Assembly (NCBI RefSeq): GCF_000152985.1 | Contig: NZ_CH672395.1 | Coordinates: 2,120,123 to 2,184,122, forward strand | Direction of reading: 5' to 3' | DNA from: Leeuwenhoekiella blandensis MED217 | GTDB lineage: Bacteria > Bacteroidota > Bacteroidia > Flavobacteriales > Flavobacteriaceae | DNA length: 64,000 nt | Shown here: positions 45,794 through 54,900 of the stretch, in pieces | How positions within the stretch are numbered: position 1 is the first letter of the stretch | Layout: the number at the start of each line of letters is the position of its first letter | Translations under genes and position numbers: made by a program | Notes under the pieces: model-generated | The model's database searches: none | The model's input: only the letters and a program-made list of their open reading frames with translations | Told to the model about the DNA's origin: nothing

Positions 45794-46738
45794 TTACGCA
45801 CTGGCATCTTTCAATAAATCAATCGCTTCCTGATCAAGGTTAAGTTTTAAAGCCTGATCAAAAGCCTCTAAATGAGCTATTTTGGTAGCACTAACGATGG
45901 GTGCTGTAATTCCGGGCTGTGCAATAGTCCAAGCGATAGCAATAGCCGCCTCTGAGCAATTATATTTTTTGCTGAGCGCAGTTAAGGCTTTTAAAACGCG
46001 ATTGCCTTTGGCTGTAAAATACTTTTTCACAAAGCGCTCTCTGGCTTTTCCAGAAGTTTCTTCGACCGATTGATATTTACCGGTTAAAAAACCTGATGCT
46101 AAAGTGAAATAACTTATCACCTTCAGGTTTTCTTCAATACAAAGCCGTTGATAATCCCCTTCAAAACCTTCTCGTTCCATCAAATTATATTGCGGCTGAA
46201 CATAGTTATACATCGGTAAATCTTCGGCCTTCGATAATTCGATCGCATCCCTCAAAACTGCTAACGGAAAATTAGAAGCGCCAATTTCTCTTACCTTTCC
46301 TTCGTTAATCAAATGCTTGTAGGCTGCTAATGTTTCCCTTTGGGTGACGCTTTCATCATATTTGTGACTAAAATAGATATCCACATAATCTGTTTGCAGC
46401 CGTTTTAAGCTAAGGTCAATTTGCTCTTTTATATATGCTGCAGATAGATTATTTGATTCGTCACCGATGGGACTTCCTACTTTTGTAGCGATGATCACTT
46501 GATCTCTATTTTTTCTTTCGTGAAGCCACTGCCCTATTACGGTTTCGCTTTCTCCACCTGAATTTCCTTCTCCCCAATAAGAATACACATTGGCGGTATC
46601 TATTACGTTAAGTCCACGCTCTAAAAGCGCATCCAGTAAATAAAAGGACATTTTTTTATCTGCAGTCCAGCCAAAAACATTTCCTCCAAAAACTATTGGT
46701 GGCATTTTAAATAAACGTGTTCTATCCTGAGTTGTCAT
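45794..46738 (-). CDS. Aldo/keto reductase
   Basis: The 314-residue protein is an NADPH-dependent (beta/alpha)8-barrel reductase. The catalytic tetrad is visible: Asp and Tyr in VIDTANVYSYWGEGNSG near residue 45, Lys in VIIATKVGSP near 82 and His in IYFSHKYDES near 124. A cofactor-binding segment is IVSATKIAHLEAF near 285. It resembles the Tas/YghZ-type AKR group; the substrate cannot be told. It stands alone with a terminator after it. Confidence 0.92.
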   Translation of the reverse strand: MTTQDRTRLFKMPPIVFGGNVFGWTADKKMSFYLLDALLERGLNVIDTANVYSYWGEGNSGGESETVIGQWLHERKNRDQVIIATKVGSPIGDESNNLSAAYIKEQIDLSLKRLQTDYVDIYFSHKYDESVTQRETLAAYKHLINEGKVREIGASNFPLAVLRDAIELSKAEDLPMYNYVQPQYNLMEREGFEGDYQRLCIEENLKVISYFTLASGFLTGKYQSVEETSGKARERFVKKYFTAKGNRVLKALTALSKKYNCSEAAIAIAWTIAQPGITAPIVSATKIAHLEAFDQALKLNLDQEAIDLLKDASA

Positions 46739-46885
46739 AATTTAATTTCTTGAAAAATTAAAATTACAAAAGCACTAAACCAGTCGGTGCCTAGCTGCTT
46801 TTAAAGTATTGTTAATCTGTATAAAAAGAAACATCGCTTGAGCATAACGTAGTACTTTAGTAATCAAACAACCTATTCCATTATT

Positions 46886-47023
46886 ATGAAAAAATTATTG
46901 CGAGCTCTTATAGCAGGTTATGGCGCCAAAAAAATAGGTGGCGGTCGATGTGGATGTATTGGTACCATCGTGGTTTTTATTGTTTTATATTGGCTGCTCG
47001 GATTTGTATTTGACGTGCTGTAA
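46886..47023 (+). CDS. 45-aa membrane microprotein
   Basis: ATG to TAA encodes 45 residues: a basic start (MKKLLRALIAGYGAKK), a glycine/cysteine cluster (GGGRCGCIG) and one membrane helix (TIVVFIVLYWLLGFVF). The composition and pattern are unlike random sequence, and the GxGAKK-GGGxCGC arrangement looks conserved in kind. I recall similar short proteins in flavobacterial genomes but cannot name the family. It lies 69 bases before the acetyltransferase gene. Confidence 0.6.
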   Translation: MKKLLRALIAGYGAKKIGGGRCGCIGTIVVFIVLYWLLGFVFDVL

Positions 47024-47092
47024 AAACCTTTGAAACCTAATATTTAGGCTTTACAGTATGGTAAAGTCTTTTCTTCTTTTTACCTCAATATA

Positions 47093-47647
47093 ATGAAAAC
47101 TGAAAAACAGAAAATGTTTGAAGGCTTGCCCTATGATGCGCATACTCCAGAAATGATTGCGCTACGGAAGAAAACCAAACATCTTTTACATAAACTGAAT
47201 GTAACTGAATATTATACCGAAAACTTTCAGAAAACAATAAATGAACTTTGTCCTAATGCAGCTTCAGACCTTCATTTAGAACCGCCTTTTTACTGTGATT
47301 ATGGTGATCACATTTTTGCAGGAGAAGGTGTTTTTATCAATTTTGGAGCTACCATTTTAGACGGTGCTAAAGTGACTATCGGAAGAAAAACGCTTATTGC
47401 TCCAGGCTTACATATTTATACTGCAAGACATCCTTTAGAAATTAAAGAGCGTCGCGAATGGGAAGACTGTGCACCGGTAAGCATTGGCGAAGAATGCTGG
47501 ATTGGCGGTCGAGTAACCATCTGCCCCGGAGTGACTATTGGAGACCGGGCGGTGATTGGCGCAGGTTCTCTGGTGACCAAAGATATTCCTGCAGACACTC
47601 TTGCTGTAGGTAGTCCCGCAAAAGTGGTGAAGAAACTCAATCAATAA
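47093..47647 (+). CDS. Maltose/galactoside O-acetyltransferase-like protein
   Basis: The 184-residue protein has the N-terminal Mac domain (KMFEGLPYDAHTPEMIALRK, residues 7-26) and a left-handed beta-helix. NFGATILDGAKVTIG and TICPGVTIGDRAVIGAGSLV are hexapeptide repeats, and the catalytic His is in IYTARHPLE near residue 120. Such enzymes acetylate sugars with acetyl-CoA in the cytoplasm, often as detoxification. The physiological sugar is unknown. Confidence 0.92.
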   Translation: MKTEKQKMFEGLPYDAHTPEMIALRKKTKHLLHKLNVTEYYTENFQKTINELCPNAASDLHLEPPFYCDYGDHIFAGEGVFINFGATILDGAKVTIGRKTLIAPGLHIYTARHPLEIKERREWEDCAPVSIGEECWIGGRVTICPGVTIGDRAVIGAGSLVTKDIPADTLAVGSPAKVVKKLNQ

Positions 47648-47738
47648 ATTACTTCTGGAGCAAACTCATAAAATGTTCCTTAAAGTAAATTTTTAATTTC
47701 ACAACATCCCCACAGTTATAGAAATAGAATATTAAACC

Positions 47739-47890
47739 CTTTTGGGACGTTAGTAAACTCCCTCAGGGCAAGCCTGTCTACCGACAAAGGCAGGCCCATA
47801 AGGCATTGTTGGGAAACGAATGTTCAATTTCGCGGCATCCCGATAGCTGTCGGGACGGAGTAATTGACCCTTTGGCGGTGCCAATAAAAA
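47739..47890 (+). repeat. Dispersed intergenic repeat, copy B, with two extra palindromes
   Basis: The block matches copy A at 5105-5220 but contains two additional palindromic pieces: CCTGTCT/AGGCAGG (47773-47794) and TCCCGA/TCGGGA (47838-47855). The 3' end is identical to copy A over ACCCTTTGGCGGTGCCAATA and the following A run. It lies between the acetyltransferase and the Kir channel in a 278-bp gap without a gene. Confidence 0.78.
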
Positions 47891-47925
47891 AATAGTTTCT
47901 AAATTAGAAGACTTATACTTCTTTT

Positions 47926-48882
47926 ATGGCTGAAAAGAAACCGGAAGCTTACGAGAAAAAAAAGTACAACGATTTTGGACTTGGGGAAAAAGCGACCTCT
48001 GGCCATTATCGGGTAATAAATAAGGACGGTACTTTTAATATAAGAAAAGACAATGTGCCTTTGCTTGAAAAAATCAACTTTTTTCATACACTGGTTTCCA
48101 TGTCTTGGACCAAATTTTTGATCGTTGTTCTTGCTACTTACTTTTGTATTAATATACTGTTCGCAAGCATTTATATGCTCATTGGCGTTGAAGACCTCAC
48201 CGGAATTTATGGTACAACACCATTTGAACAGTTTACCGAAGCTTTTTTCTTCAGCGCTCAAACCATTACCACACTAGGCTACGGTCAGGTTGCACCTACA
48301 GGAATTTTAACAAATATCGTTGCTGCTACAGAATCTATGCTGGGTCTTTTAGGTTTTGCCTTGGCAACCGGTATGGTTTACGGTAGATTCTCTAAACCCG
48401 CAGCGAAACTTAAATACAGTAAAGGAGCGGTGATCGCCCCTTATCAAGACATCAACGGTTTTATGTTTAGAGTCGTGAATCCGCACGGGAATCAGCTACT
48501 CGAATTAGAAGCTAGCGTTGCCCTCTCTATGCTACGCGACGATTCTAACCTTAGAAATTTCTTTCCGTTGGATCTTGAGCGATCTAAAGTGGTTTTCTTA
48601 CCGGCTGCCTGGACGATCGTTCATCCCATAACTACAGAAAGTCCGTTTTATAATCTTTCGCGTGAAGAATTGATGTATAAAGATGCTGAAATCATTGTCA
48701 CCTTGAAAGCCTTTGATGACACCTTCTCACAATCGGTTTACTCCCGTACTTCTTATAAATATTCTGAAATTGAATGGGGAGCCAAATTTGTTTACCTGAT
48801 GAGCCATCATAATGATGGTGGTATTGCTGTAGACATCAGTAAAATTGATCATACCGAAAACGCAAACCTCAATCAGTATTAA
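47926..48882 (+). CDS. Inward-rectifier (Kir-type) K+ channel
   Basis: The 318-residue protein has two membrane helices (about 62-88 and 126-150) around a pore loop with the selectivity filter TITTLGYGQVAP near 112. A cytoplasmic C-terminal immunoglobulin-like beta domain (about 160-305) includes FRVVNPHGNQLLELEASVAL, as in KirBac channels. It should conduct K+. The filter ends in Gln where many K+ channels have Asp. Confidence 0.92.
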   Translation: MAEKKPEAYEKKKYNDFGLGEKATSGHYRVINKDGTFNIRKDNVPLLEKINFFHTLVSMSWTKFLIVVLATYFCINILFASIYMLIGVEDLTGIYGTTPFEQFTEAFFFSAQTITTLGYGQVAPTGILTNIVAATESMLGLLGFALATGMVYGRFSKPAAKLKYSKGAVIAPYQDINGFMFRVVNPHGNQLLELEASVALSMLRDDSNLRNFFPLDLERSKVVFLPAAWTIVHPITTESPFYNLSREELMYKDAEIIVTLKAFDDTFSQSVYSRTSYKYSEIEWGAKFVYLMSHHNDGGIAVDISKIDHTENANLNQY

Positions 48883-48920
48883 AATTATAATAAAAATCTG
48901 AGGAAGCATTTTTGGTTTGA

Positions 48921-48928
48921 TATGTTTG
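48921..48928 (+). promoter_or_regulatory. Putative -7 box of the PAP2 gene
   Basis: TATGTTTG fits TAnnTTTG and lies 35 bases before the ATG at 48964. Confidence 0.4.
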
Positions 48929-48963
48929 TAATACTACACAATAGTAGAAGTTTATAACATTTT

Positions 48964-49695
48964 ATGAGACAATCACTCTATCAGTTTATTTCAAAAATCA
49001 GAACGCTGCTTTCTGATAAATTTCAACAGTATGATGCAAAACTTCCGTATCTCTTGACTGTTTTAATTGCACTGATCGTTGTAATTGTAGGAGTAAATGC
49101 ATTTATCGAGTTAACCGATACCTTAGAGTCTGAAATGCTCAATAAATGGGATACCGCGGTGACTGATTATGTGATCTCTTTTCGTACGCCGGCGCTTACA
49201 AAGTATTTTATGTTTGTGACAGATGTAGGTGATCTTTATGGATACTTGGTAGTTATGGGACTTTTTGTATGTATTTCTTATTTCGTTTTCAAGCGCTGGA
49301 AATACGTCGCGCAAACAGCACTGGTGCTCTTACTTGCCGCGATATCTAATGTGATTCTAAAACGCTTTATAGATCGTGCTCGTCCGAGTATAGAACATTT
49401 AGTTTCGGTAGAAACGTTAAGCTATCCCAGCGGTCACGCGATGAGTGCTATGGCTTTTTATGGTTTTCTTATTTATCTGTTTACGCAATTCAAAATGAAT
49501 CGCATTTTGAAAGTTGTTGCCATACTCTTCTTTGCCTTTTTACTATTAAGCATCGGCATAAGCCGAATTTATCTAGGAGTTCATTTTCCGTCAGATATTG
49601 CCGGAGGTTTTATCGCGGGATTGATCTGGGTTATTTTTTGCATTTTACTCTTTAACGTGATCGAATTATTTCAGCGCGATCCGCGTACCAAGTAA
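48964..49695 (+). CDS. PAP2-family phosphatase
   Basis: The 243-residue protein has about six membrane helices and the complete phosphatase motifs C1 LKRFIDRARPS near residue 135, C2 YPSGHAMSAMAF near 157 and C3 SRIYLGVHFPSDIAGG near 200. Members dephosphorylate undecaprenyl or phosphatidic lipids at the membrane. The substrate is not determined. It converges on the TamA gene, ending 3 bases before its stop. Confidence 0.93.
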   Translation: MRQSLYQFISKIRTLLSDKFQQYDAKLPYLLTVLIALIVVIVGVNAFIELTDTLESEMLNKWDTAVTDYVISFRTPALTKYFMFVTDVGDLYGYLVVMGLFVCISYFVFKRWKYVAQTALVLLLAAISNVILKRFIDRARPSIEHLVSVETLSYPSGHAMSAMAFYGFLIYLFTQFKMNRILKVVAILFFAFLLLSIGISRIYLGVHFPSDIAGGFIAGLIWVIFCILLFNVIELFQRDPRTK

Positions 49696-49698
49696 GTT

Positions 49699-51972
49699 TT
49701 AGAAAGGATAACCAATAGCAAAATTGAGAATAGGATTTTCAAAATCCCAAGACCAGCGTTGTCCTTCAGCTAAACTAGGGTCGTGAAAGGGCGCTGCCAG
49801 ATCCAAACGAATTACAAAATTTTGAATGTCTACACGCATTCCGAAGCCACCTCCAATACCTAATTGATTCATAAAATCACTGGTAAAAGTATCGCCTTCA
49901 AGCGCCTCGTTGTCTGTAGTATTCCAGACATTTCCGGCATCTACAAAAACTGCTCCTTGTAACAAACTAATCAGCGGAAAACGGTATTCTAAATTTGCCT
50001 CTAATCTTAAATTCCCGGTTTGATCGTAATAGCTGAAAGTTTCGCTGTTTTCTGGTTGAAAGGTTCCGGGTCCTAAAGAACGTGTTCTAAATGCACGCAC
50101 GCTATAGGGCCCTCCGGAAAAATACTGCTTGGAATACGGGATCACATCAGAATTACCATAAGGAACTCCCCACCCCGCAAATAAGCGTGTTGCGATTTTT
50201 TGATTTTTAGCAAAATTGAAATGATAGCGAATATCAGTATCCAAACGTACAAATTGAGCGTATTCCAGTCCAAAAATGCTTTGTGGTCGTTCGCCGCCAG
50301 CGATTAAACTCAAACTATTTCCTGCGGTTTCAAAATTGGTATTGAGGTAAAATTGATGGGTTTTACCGGTATCTACCATTCCGTTATAAATGAATGAATA
50401 GGTTAATCCTGAAATAAACTGTTGGTCAAAACTGCTACGTAAGAATGGATTTTCATCTAAAATCGTTTCAAATTCTTCGGTTGTATTTGCCAATGAAACA
50501 TAATTTATCGATACCGGATTGATCTCGTGGGTTACGTATTTATTGGCTTGCCAGATATAACCGAATTTAGATTCTACAGATCCCAATGTAAAGAGCTGCG
50601 TACGATTTAAATACGCTATTCCTAGTTCGATTTTAGTTTTAGGAATATCATATTTAAAATAGTTCTTCGAAATTTCGACAGGGAAAAGCATTCTCGGGAA
50701 AATGAGTTTTCCAGACAAACCCAATTGCAAACTTGTAGAACCACTATTGCTATCTGAACCTCCGGCTTGTACTTCATAAGCCCCGTCAAGCGAAATATTT
50801 AAGGTTTCACCGCCGTGAAATAAATTTCGATTCACAAACGTAAGACCTAAACCGGGACCCGAAAAACCGTTGGATTTAGTAACTCCTTTGACTTCTGCGC
50901 GTATAGCTCGCTTTTTTAACGGTGATAGGTAAATGTTTGCTTCTAAAAGGCCGAGGCTATCTTCAGACGAACCTTTAATCTCGTCATAACGGATGTTTAC
51001 AAACTTGTAAGCTCCTATATTTCCTAGACGTCTTCCTGTCGCTTTAGACTTCGCGGGGCTGTAAAGATCCCCTTCTTCAAGCAACACATACGGGTCTAAA
51101 CGTTTTGGCTTAAAATATTCTTCATCTTGAATAAAATTCTTTTCTGCATATCTGGTAGTATCTAATGCTGCACTATCAACATCCACCCGATTATTAGGAT
51201 ATATATTGATTTTACTTAATTTATACGGAACGACAGCTTTCTGAGGTACATCTTTTTTCAATCGTAGATACAAATCAAATCGTTTATTTCTATACTGATT
51301 GGTATCGGTCTCAAAAATTAAAAACCCACTATTAAAATTGTAATAGCCTTCTTCTTTCAAATAGGAATCAATTCGGTTGCGTTCTGATTTCATTGCGCTT
51401 AAATCGAAATTCATTCCAGATTTTAAAAGCGTTTCATTCATCGAAGTTTTGATCTTCGAATACACCGGAAGCGTATCGGTATCTAATTGATAGGTTTGAA
51501 GTCTATAAGGTTTTGCAAGTCTTAAACTATAAATGGCCTCAGCTGTTTTATCGCTGGTATCTCTTACAATTTCTGAACTTACAATACTATAAAAATAGCC
51601 TTTGTTCTCCAGGCGGTTTAAAAGTATCTGCTCCATCTCATAGGTCTCTATATCTGAAGCGTAAACCGGCTCTTTTCCAAATTTCTTATTCAAAAATTTA
51701 TTTATAAACCCCGGTTTTTCACGTTGAGCTTTATAGTGGTAATACAAGCCGGGATAACCGCCCAAAAATGAATTTATAGGCTGTGGTCGCAATGCTGCTT
51801 TAAGATCGGTACGGATTGCTTCCAGGTTTTCTACAACCGTATCAGGGCTAATATTAACAGTTTCTTTGGTATACAAATATTCGTCTTCAGGAATGAAACG
51901 TTCTACCGAACAGCCATACAATACCATAACAAAAAGCATCGCAACAAGCGATCTTATTAAAACTTTATTCAT
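49699..51972 (-). CDS. TamA-like Omp85 outer-membrane protein (lipoprotein)
   Basis: The protein of about 757 residues has a lipoprotein signal (LVAMLFVMVLYGC), then POTRA-like segments (about 25-330) and a C-terminal beta-barrel with PYSKQYFSGGPYSVRAFRTR near 640, which resembles the Omp85 lid-lock region, and the barrel-closing INFAIGYPF-like end. Pairing with TamB suggests a role in moving or folding outer-membrane proteins or lipids. I chose the ATG giving MNKVLIRS because it gives a clean signal peptide and starts 10 bases after the tamB stop; another ATG at 51993 overlaps tamB. Confidence 0.88.
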   Translation of the reverse strand: MNKVLIRSLVAMLFVMVLYGCSVERFIPEDEYLYTKETVNISPDTVVENLEAIRTDLKAALRPQPINSFLGGYPGLYYHYKAQREKPGFINKFLNKKFGKEPVYASDIETYEMEQILLNRLENKGYFYSIVSSEIVRDTSDKTAEAIYSLRLAKPYRLQTYQLDTDTLPVYSKIKTSMNETLLKSGMNFDLSAMKSERNRIDSYLKEEGYYNFNSGFLIFETDTNQYRNKRFDLYLRLKKDVPQKAVVPYKLSKINIYPNNRVDVDSAALDTTRYAEKNFIQDEEYFKPKRLDPYVLLEEGDLYSPAKSKATGRRLGNIGAYKFVNIRYDEIKGSSEDSLGLLEANIYLSPLKKRAIRAEVKGVTKSNGFSGPGLGLTFVNRNLFHGGETLNISLDGAYEVQAGGSDSNSGSTSLQLGLSGKLIFPRMLFPVEISKNYFKYDIPKTKIELGIAYLNRTQLFTLGSVESKFGYIWQANKYVTHEINPVSINYVSLANTTEEFETILDENPFLRSSFDQQFISGLTYSFIYNGMVDTGKTHQFYLNTNFETAGNSLSLIAGGERPQSIFGLEYAQFVRLDTDIRYHFNFAKNQKIATRLFAGWGVPYGNSDVIPYSKQYFSGGPYSVRAFRTRSLGPGTFQPENSETFSYYDQTGNLRLEANLEYRFPLISLLQGAVFVDAGNVWNTTDNEALEGDTFTSDFMNQLGIGGGFGMRVDIQNFVIRLDLAAPFHDPSLAEGQRWSWDFENPILNFAIGYPF

Positions 51973-51982
51973 CAACACCTTA

Positions 51983-54900
51983 TTATTCTTCATTCGTATC
52001 GTCTTCTTCTTCCGTTTTTGCAGGAAACATAGATTGCCAGAGTTCAGTAAACTTGTTAAACTCCCGGGTAAACAATAAGGAAATACCGTTTACAATTATT
52101 TGTCCGTCAATAATATTTTCAAACTGACTGCTTCGATAGCCTCGTAAACGATAACGACCATCTTCAGTCAATAGATATTCAATAGAAACATTTCCTACTA
52201 CAGGAGCCGTCCCATTATCTGTATTTCCGCTTCCTTGCAAGTCTACAGCGCTTCCCACACTTACTACCACACGATCATCAAACAATCGCTTTTGTGCAGC
52301 TATATCAAGAGTCGTACGGTCTGTAGGTGCATTGCCCTGATAATCGGTATAACTGTCTAAACCAAAGTTGAGATCAAAACCGGTATCGCCAAGCAGCTTA
52401 TCTGAGAACATATTCAATTGGTCTGAAATCGCATCATTGAGGTTATCACGAGCGATCGCAGCTGTTCCACCGCCGCTGCCGTCTGTAGAGGAATTGGGGA
52501 AAAATCTATTTAAAACCAGCAACGAAAACACCTGTTTGTTGAGTTCGTTTTCTTGCTGATTAAGCTGCTGAACTCTGCTATACACTTGTCCGCCGGCAAC
52601 GCCCCTACTACCCTCAGGAATATCAAGGTTAAAATTGATCAGCGGTTGCATCAACTCCCCGTTAATATTGATATACACTTGAAACGGAACTTCCTGACGG
52701 AACTGCATCTGCGTGCTCATATCTGCACCACTGGTTTGAGAAGCCATAAGTCCGCTGGCTGAAGTCTCCACCCTGTAAAAAGCTTTGATATCCAGATCTG
52801 CGTCAAAGGGATCACCCGTCCACGTAATACGGCTATCGGGAGCCAGTTCAAAACGGCGATTGACGAGATTGTATAAACTCATCTCATAATGACCATCTGT
52901 AACATCATAGCGTCCGCTCAAAGTCATTCTTCCGTTAGGATACATATCAAATTCAAAATCACCGGTACCACTCACTTGAAAATTATCTCCGGTCTGCTCA
53001 TCGATGACCAAATTGAAAATTGCGCCTTTTTCAATACCAAAATCAGCATCTATCGTAAACCCGGATGCGGTATACGACTCCTCTTCATTATTAGTCAAGA
53101 TCGCATCAGGATTTTCTTTATTAACAAAAAGTACCACACCGTCTTTTGACTCTATCTGAACTTCTGAAGGTGGCAGCACATAGGTCACATCGGTCTCAGC
53201 ATTTACGGTTAGATCCAAAGTCACATTTGGCAAGTTAAGATCTCCGGTGATTTGAGCATCTGCATCAAAAACGGCTTTTCCGTACACTAAATCAAAATCT
53301 TCTTTAGTAGAATTTAAAGCGGTAAAATTTTCTGCCTTGAGGTTGAGATCAAAAGTAGGATTGATGAAACTTTCCGTTCCCACTGAACCATTGATTACAA
53401 TTGAATTTTGATTTTTATCTAACACTTTAAAGTCGTCGAAATCTATCCCCTTGTTGTCCAGGTCAATTTGCTCGTCTGCTAATAAAAAGGAAGCATTGAG
53501 TTTGGTAACTTCAAATTCTGCTTCTTTAAAGTTGAAACTTCCAGAATATTCCGGAGTTGTGGTATTTCCGTCAATTTTCATCGCTCCACTGATGGTTCCG
53601 CTTGCATTTGAAATTTCACCAAAGGAAAATTTCTCAAGTGCAGCTACGTCAAAACGATTAAGATCTAAGTTCATGTCGAGTCGTGCTGCATCAGTATTAG
53701 CAACATAACTGCCTTGTAAATCAAGGTCTGCCGCCCCCTCTTTTATAGCCAGTTCAAAATCATATTCAGCACTGCTAGAAGAGTTTCCTTTTGCAGTAAG
53801 GACGCCCATATCGGTCTCCAGGACTTCAAAATCATTAATATTCAAATCTAAGATCATCCCCGGTGCGTTGTACGGATCTTCAATAGCAAAGCGCCCGCTT
53901 AGCTTTCCTCGTGCCAAGGAAGTATCGGGATTGAGCAAACTCATAATATTGGCGAGTTTGAAATTTTCAAAATTGATACCCAGATGTTCTTTGGAGACGC
54001 CTTGAAGATCGTTTCCTGCTACAATACGCTGATTGTTATAGGACATTTCGAAATTTTCAAAAACCGTATTGGTTTTGGTCATCGTGACCAAGTTATCCGG
54101 GTTGATCGTCCATTGCTTTTTATTTAAAATAAAATCTTCAGGATCTATTTGTATCGTGATGTTATCTTCTTCCAGCGCCAGCTTATACAATACGTGAACA
54201 AGCTTTTCGCCCTCGTGCTGCGATAGAAAATCAATGTACATTTTACTATTAGTCACCCTTCCGCCTATGCGCGTATTTTGCATATCGACGGGCCCTGCAG
54301 TGAGTTCTTTAAGACCAAAGCCAAAATCCATGTTTTCTTTATTAGAAACCATTTTAAAGGCAAGGCTATCAATGGTATATCCGCTATAATTGATGTATGG
54401 CAGTTGTATATCAGCATTAAACGTACGCTTGTATTCATCAAATTCAACTGCAATATTCACCGTGTCTAACTCTCTCAAATTAGGAACAAACACTTCACCC
54501 AAAATCGGAGCTTGATGTATAGAACCTGTGATGTTCATTAAAACAGGGTCTGCGATAGAATCGAGTACCGGATCTTTTTCTAAATAGCGTTTAAAATGAT
54601 TTTGTAAAGCAGCTATAAACTGTTGAGGGTTGGCATTTGATTCTAAATCAAGATCTAAAATGCGATTGCTAATATCAACCGATGTGGTATCGGGTTTAAC
54701 AAAAGCTGCAATATCAAGATCTCCAACCTGATACGCCCTATTGTCATAAACAGCAACTCCTCTATTGATCTGTGTTTTGATTTGATAATCTTCAGGATCT
54801 CCTTTAAACGTTCCATTAAGGTGAAATGCAGCTTTGATACCTTGACTGGTAAGTCCTAAAGCCTGCAAATCTGCACCTATAAGATCAAGATCAAGCTTTG

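Noticed and set aside
52368..53708. Several open frames of 60-90 codons opposite the TamB gene
   Set aside because: All are inside one continuous, family-typical TamB frame and none has a promoter box or recognisable protein features.
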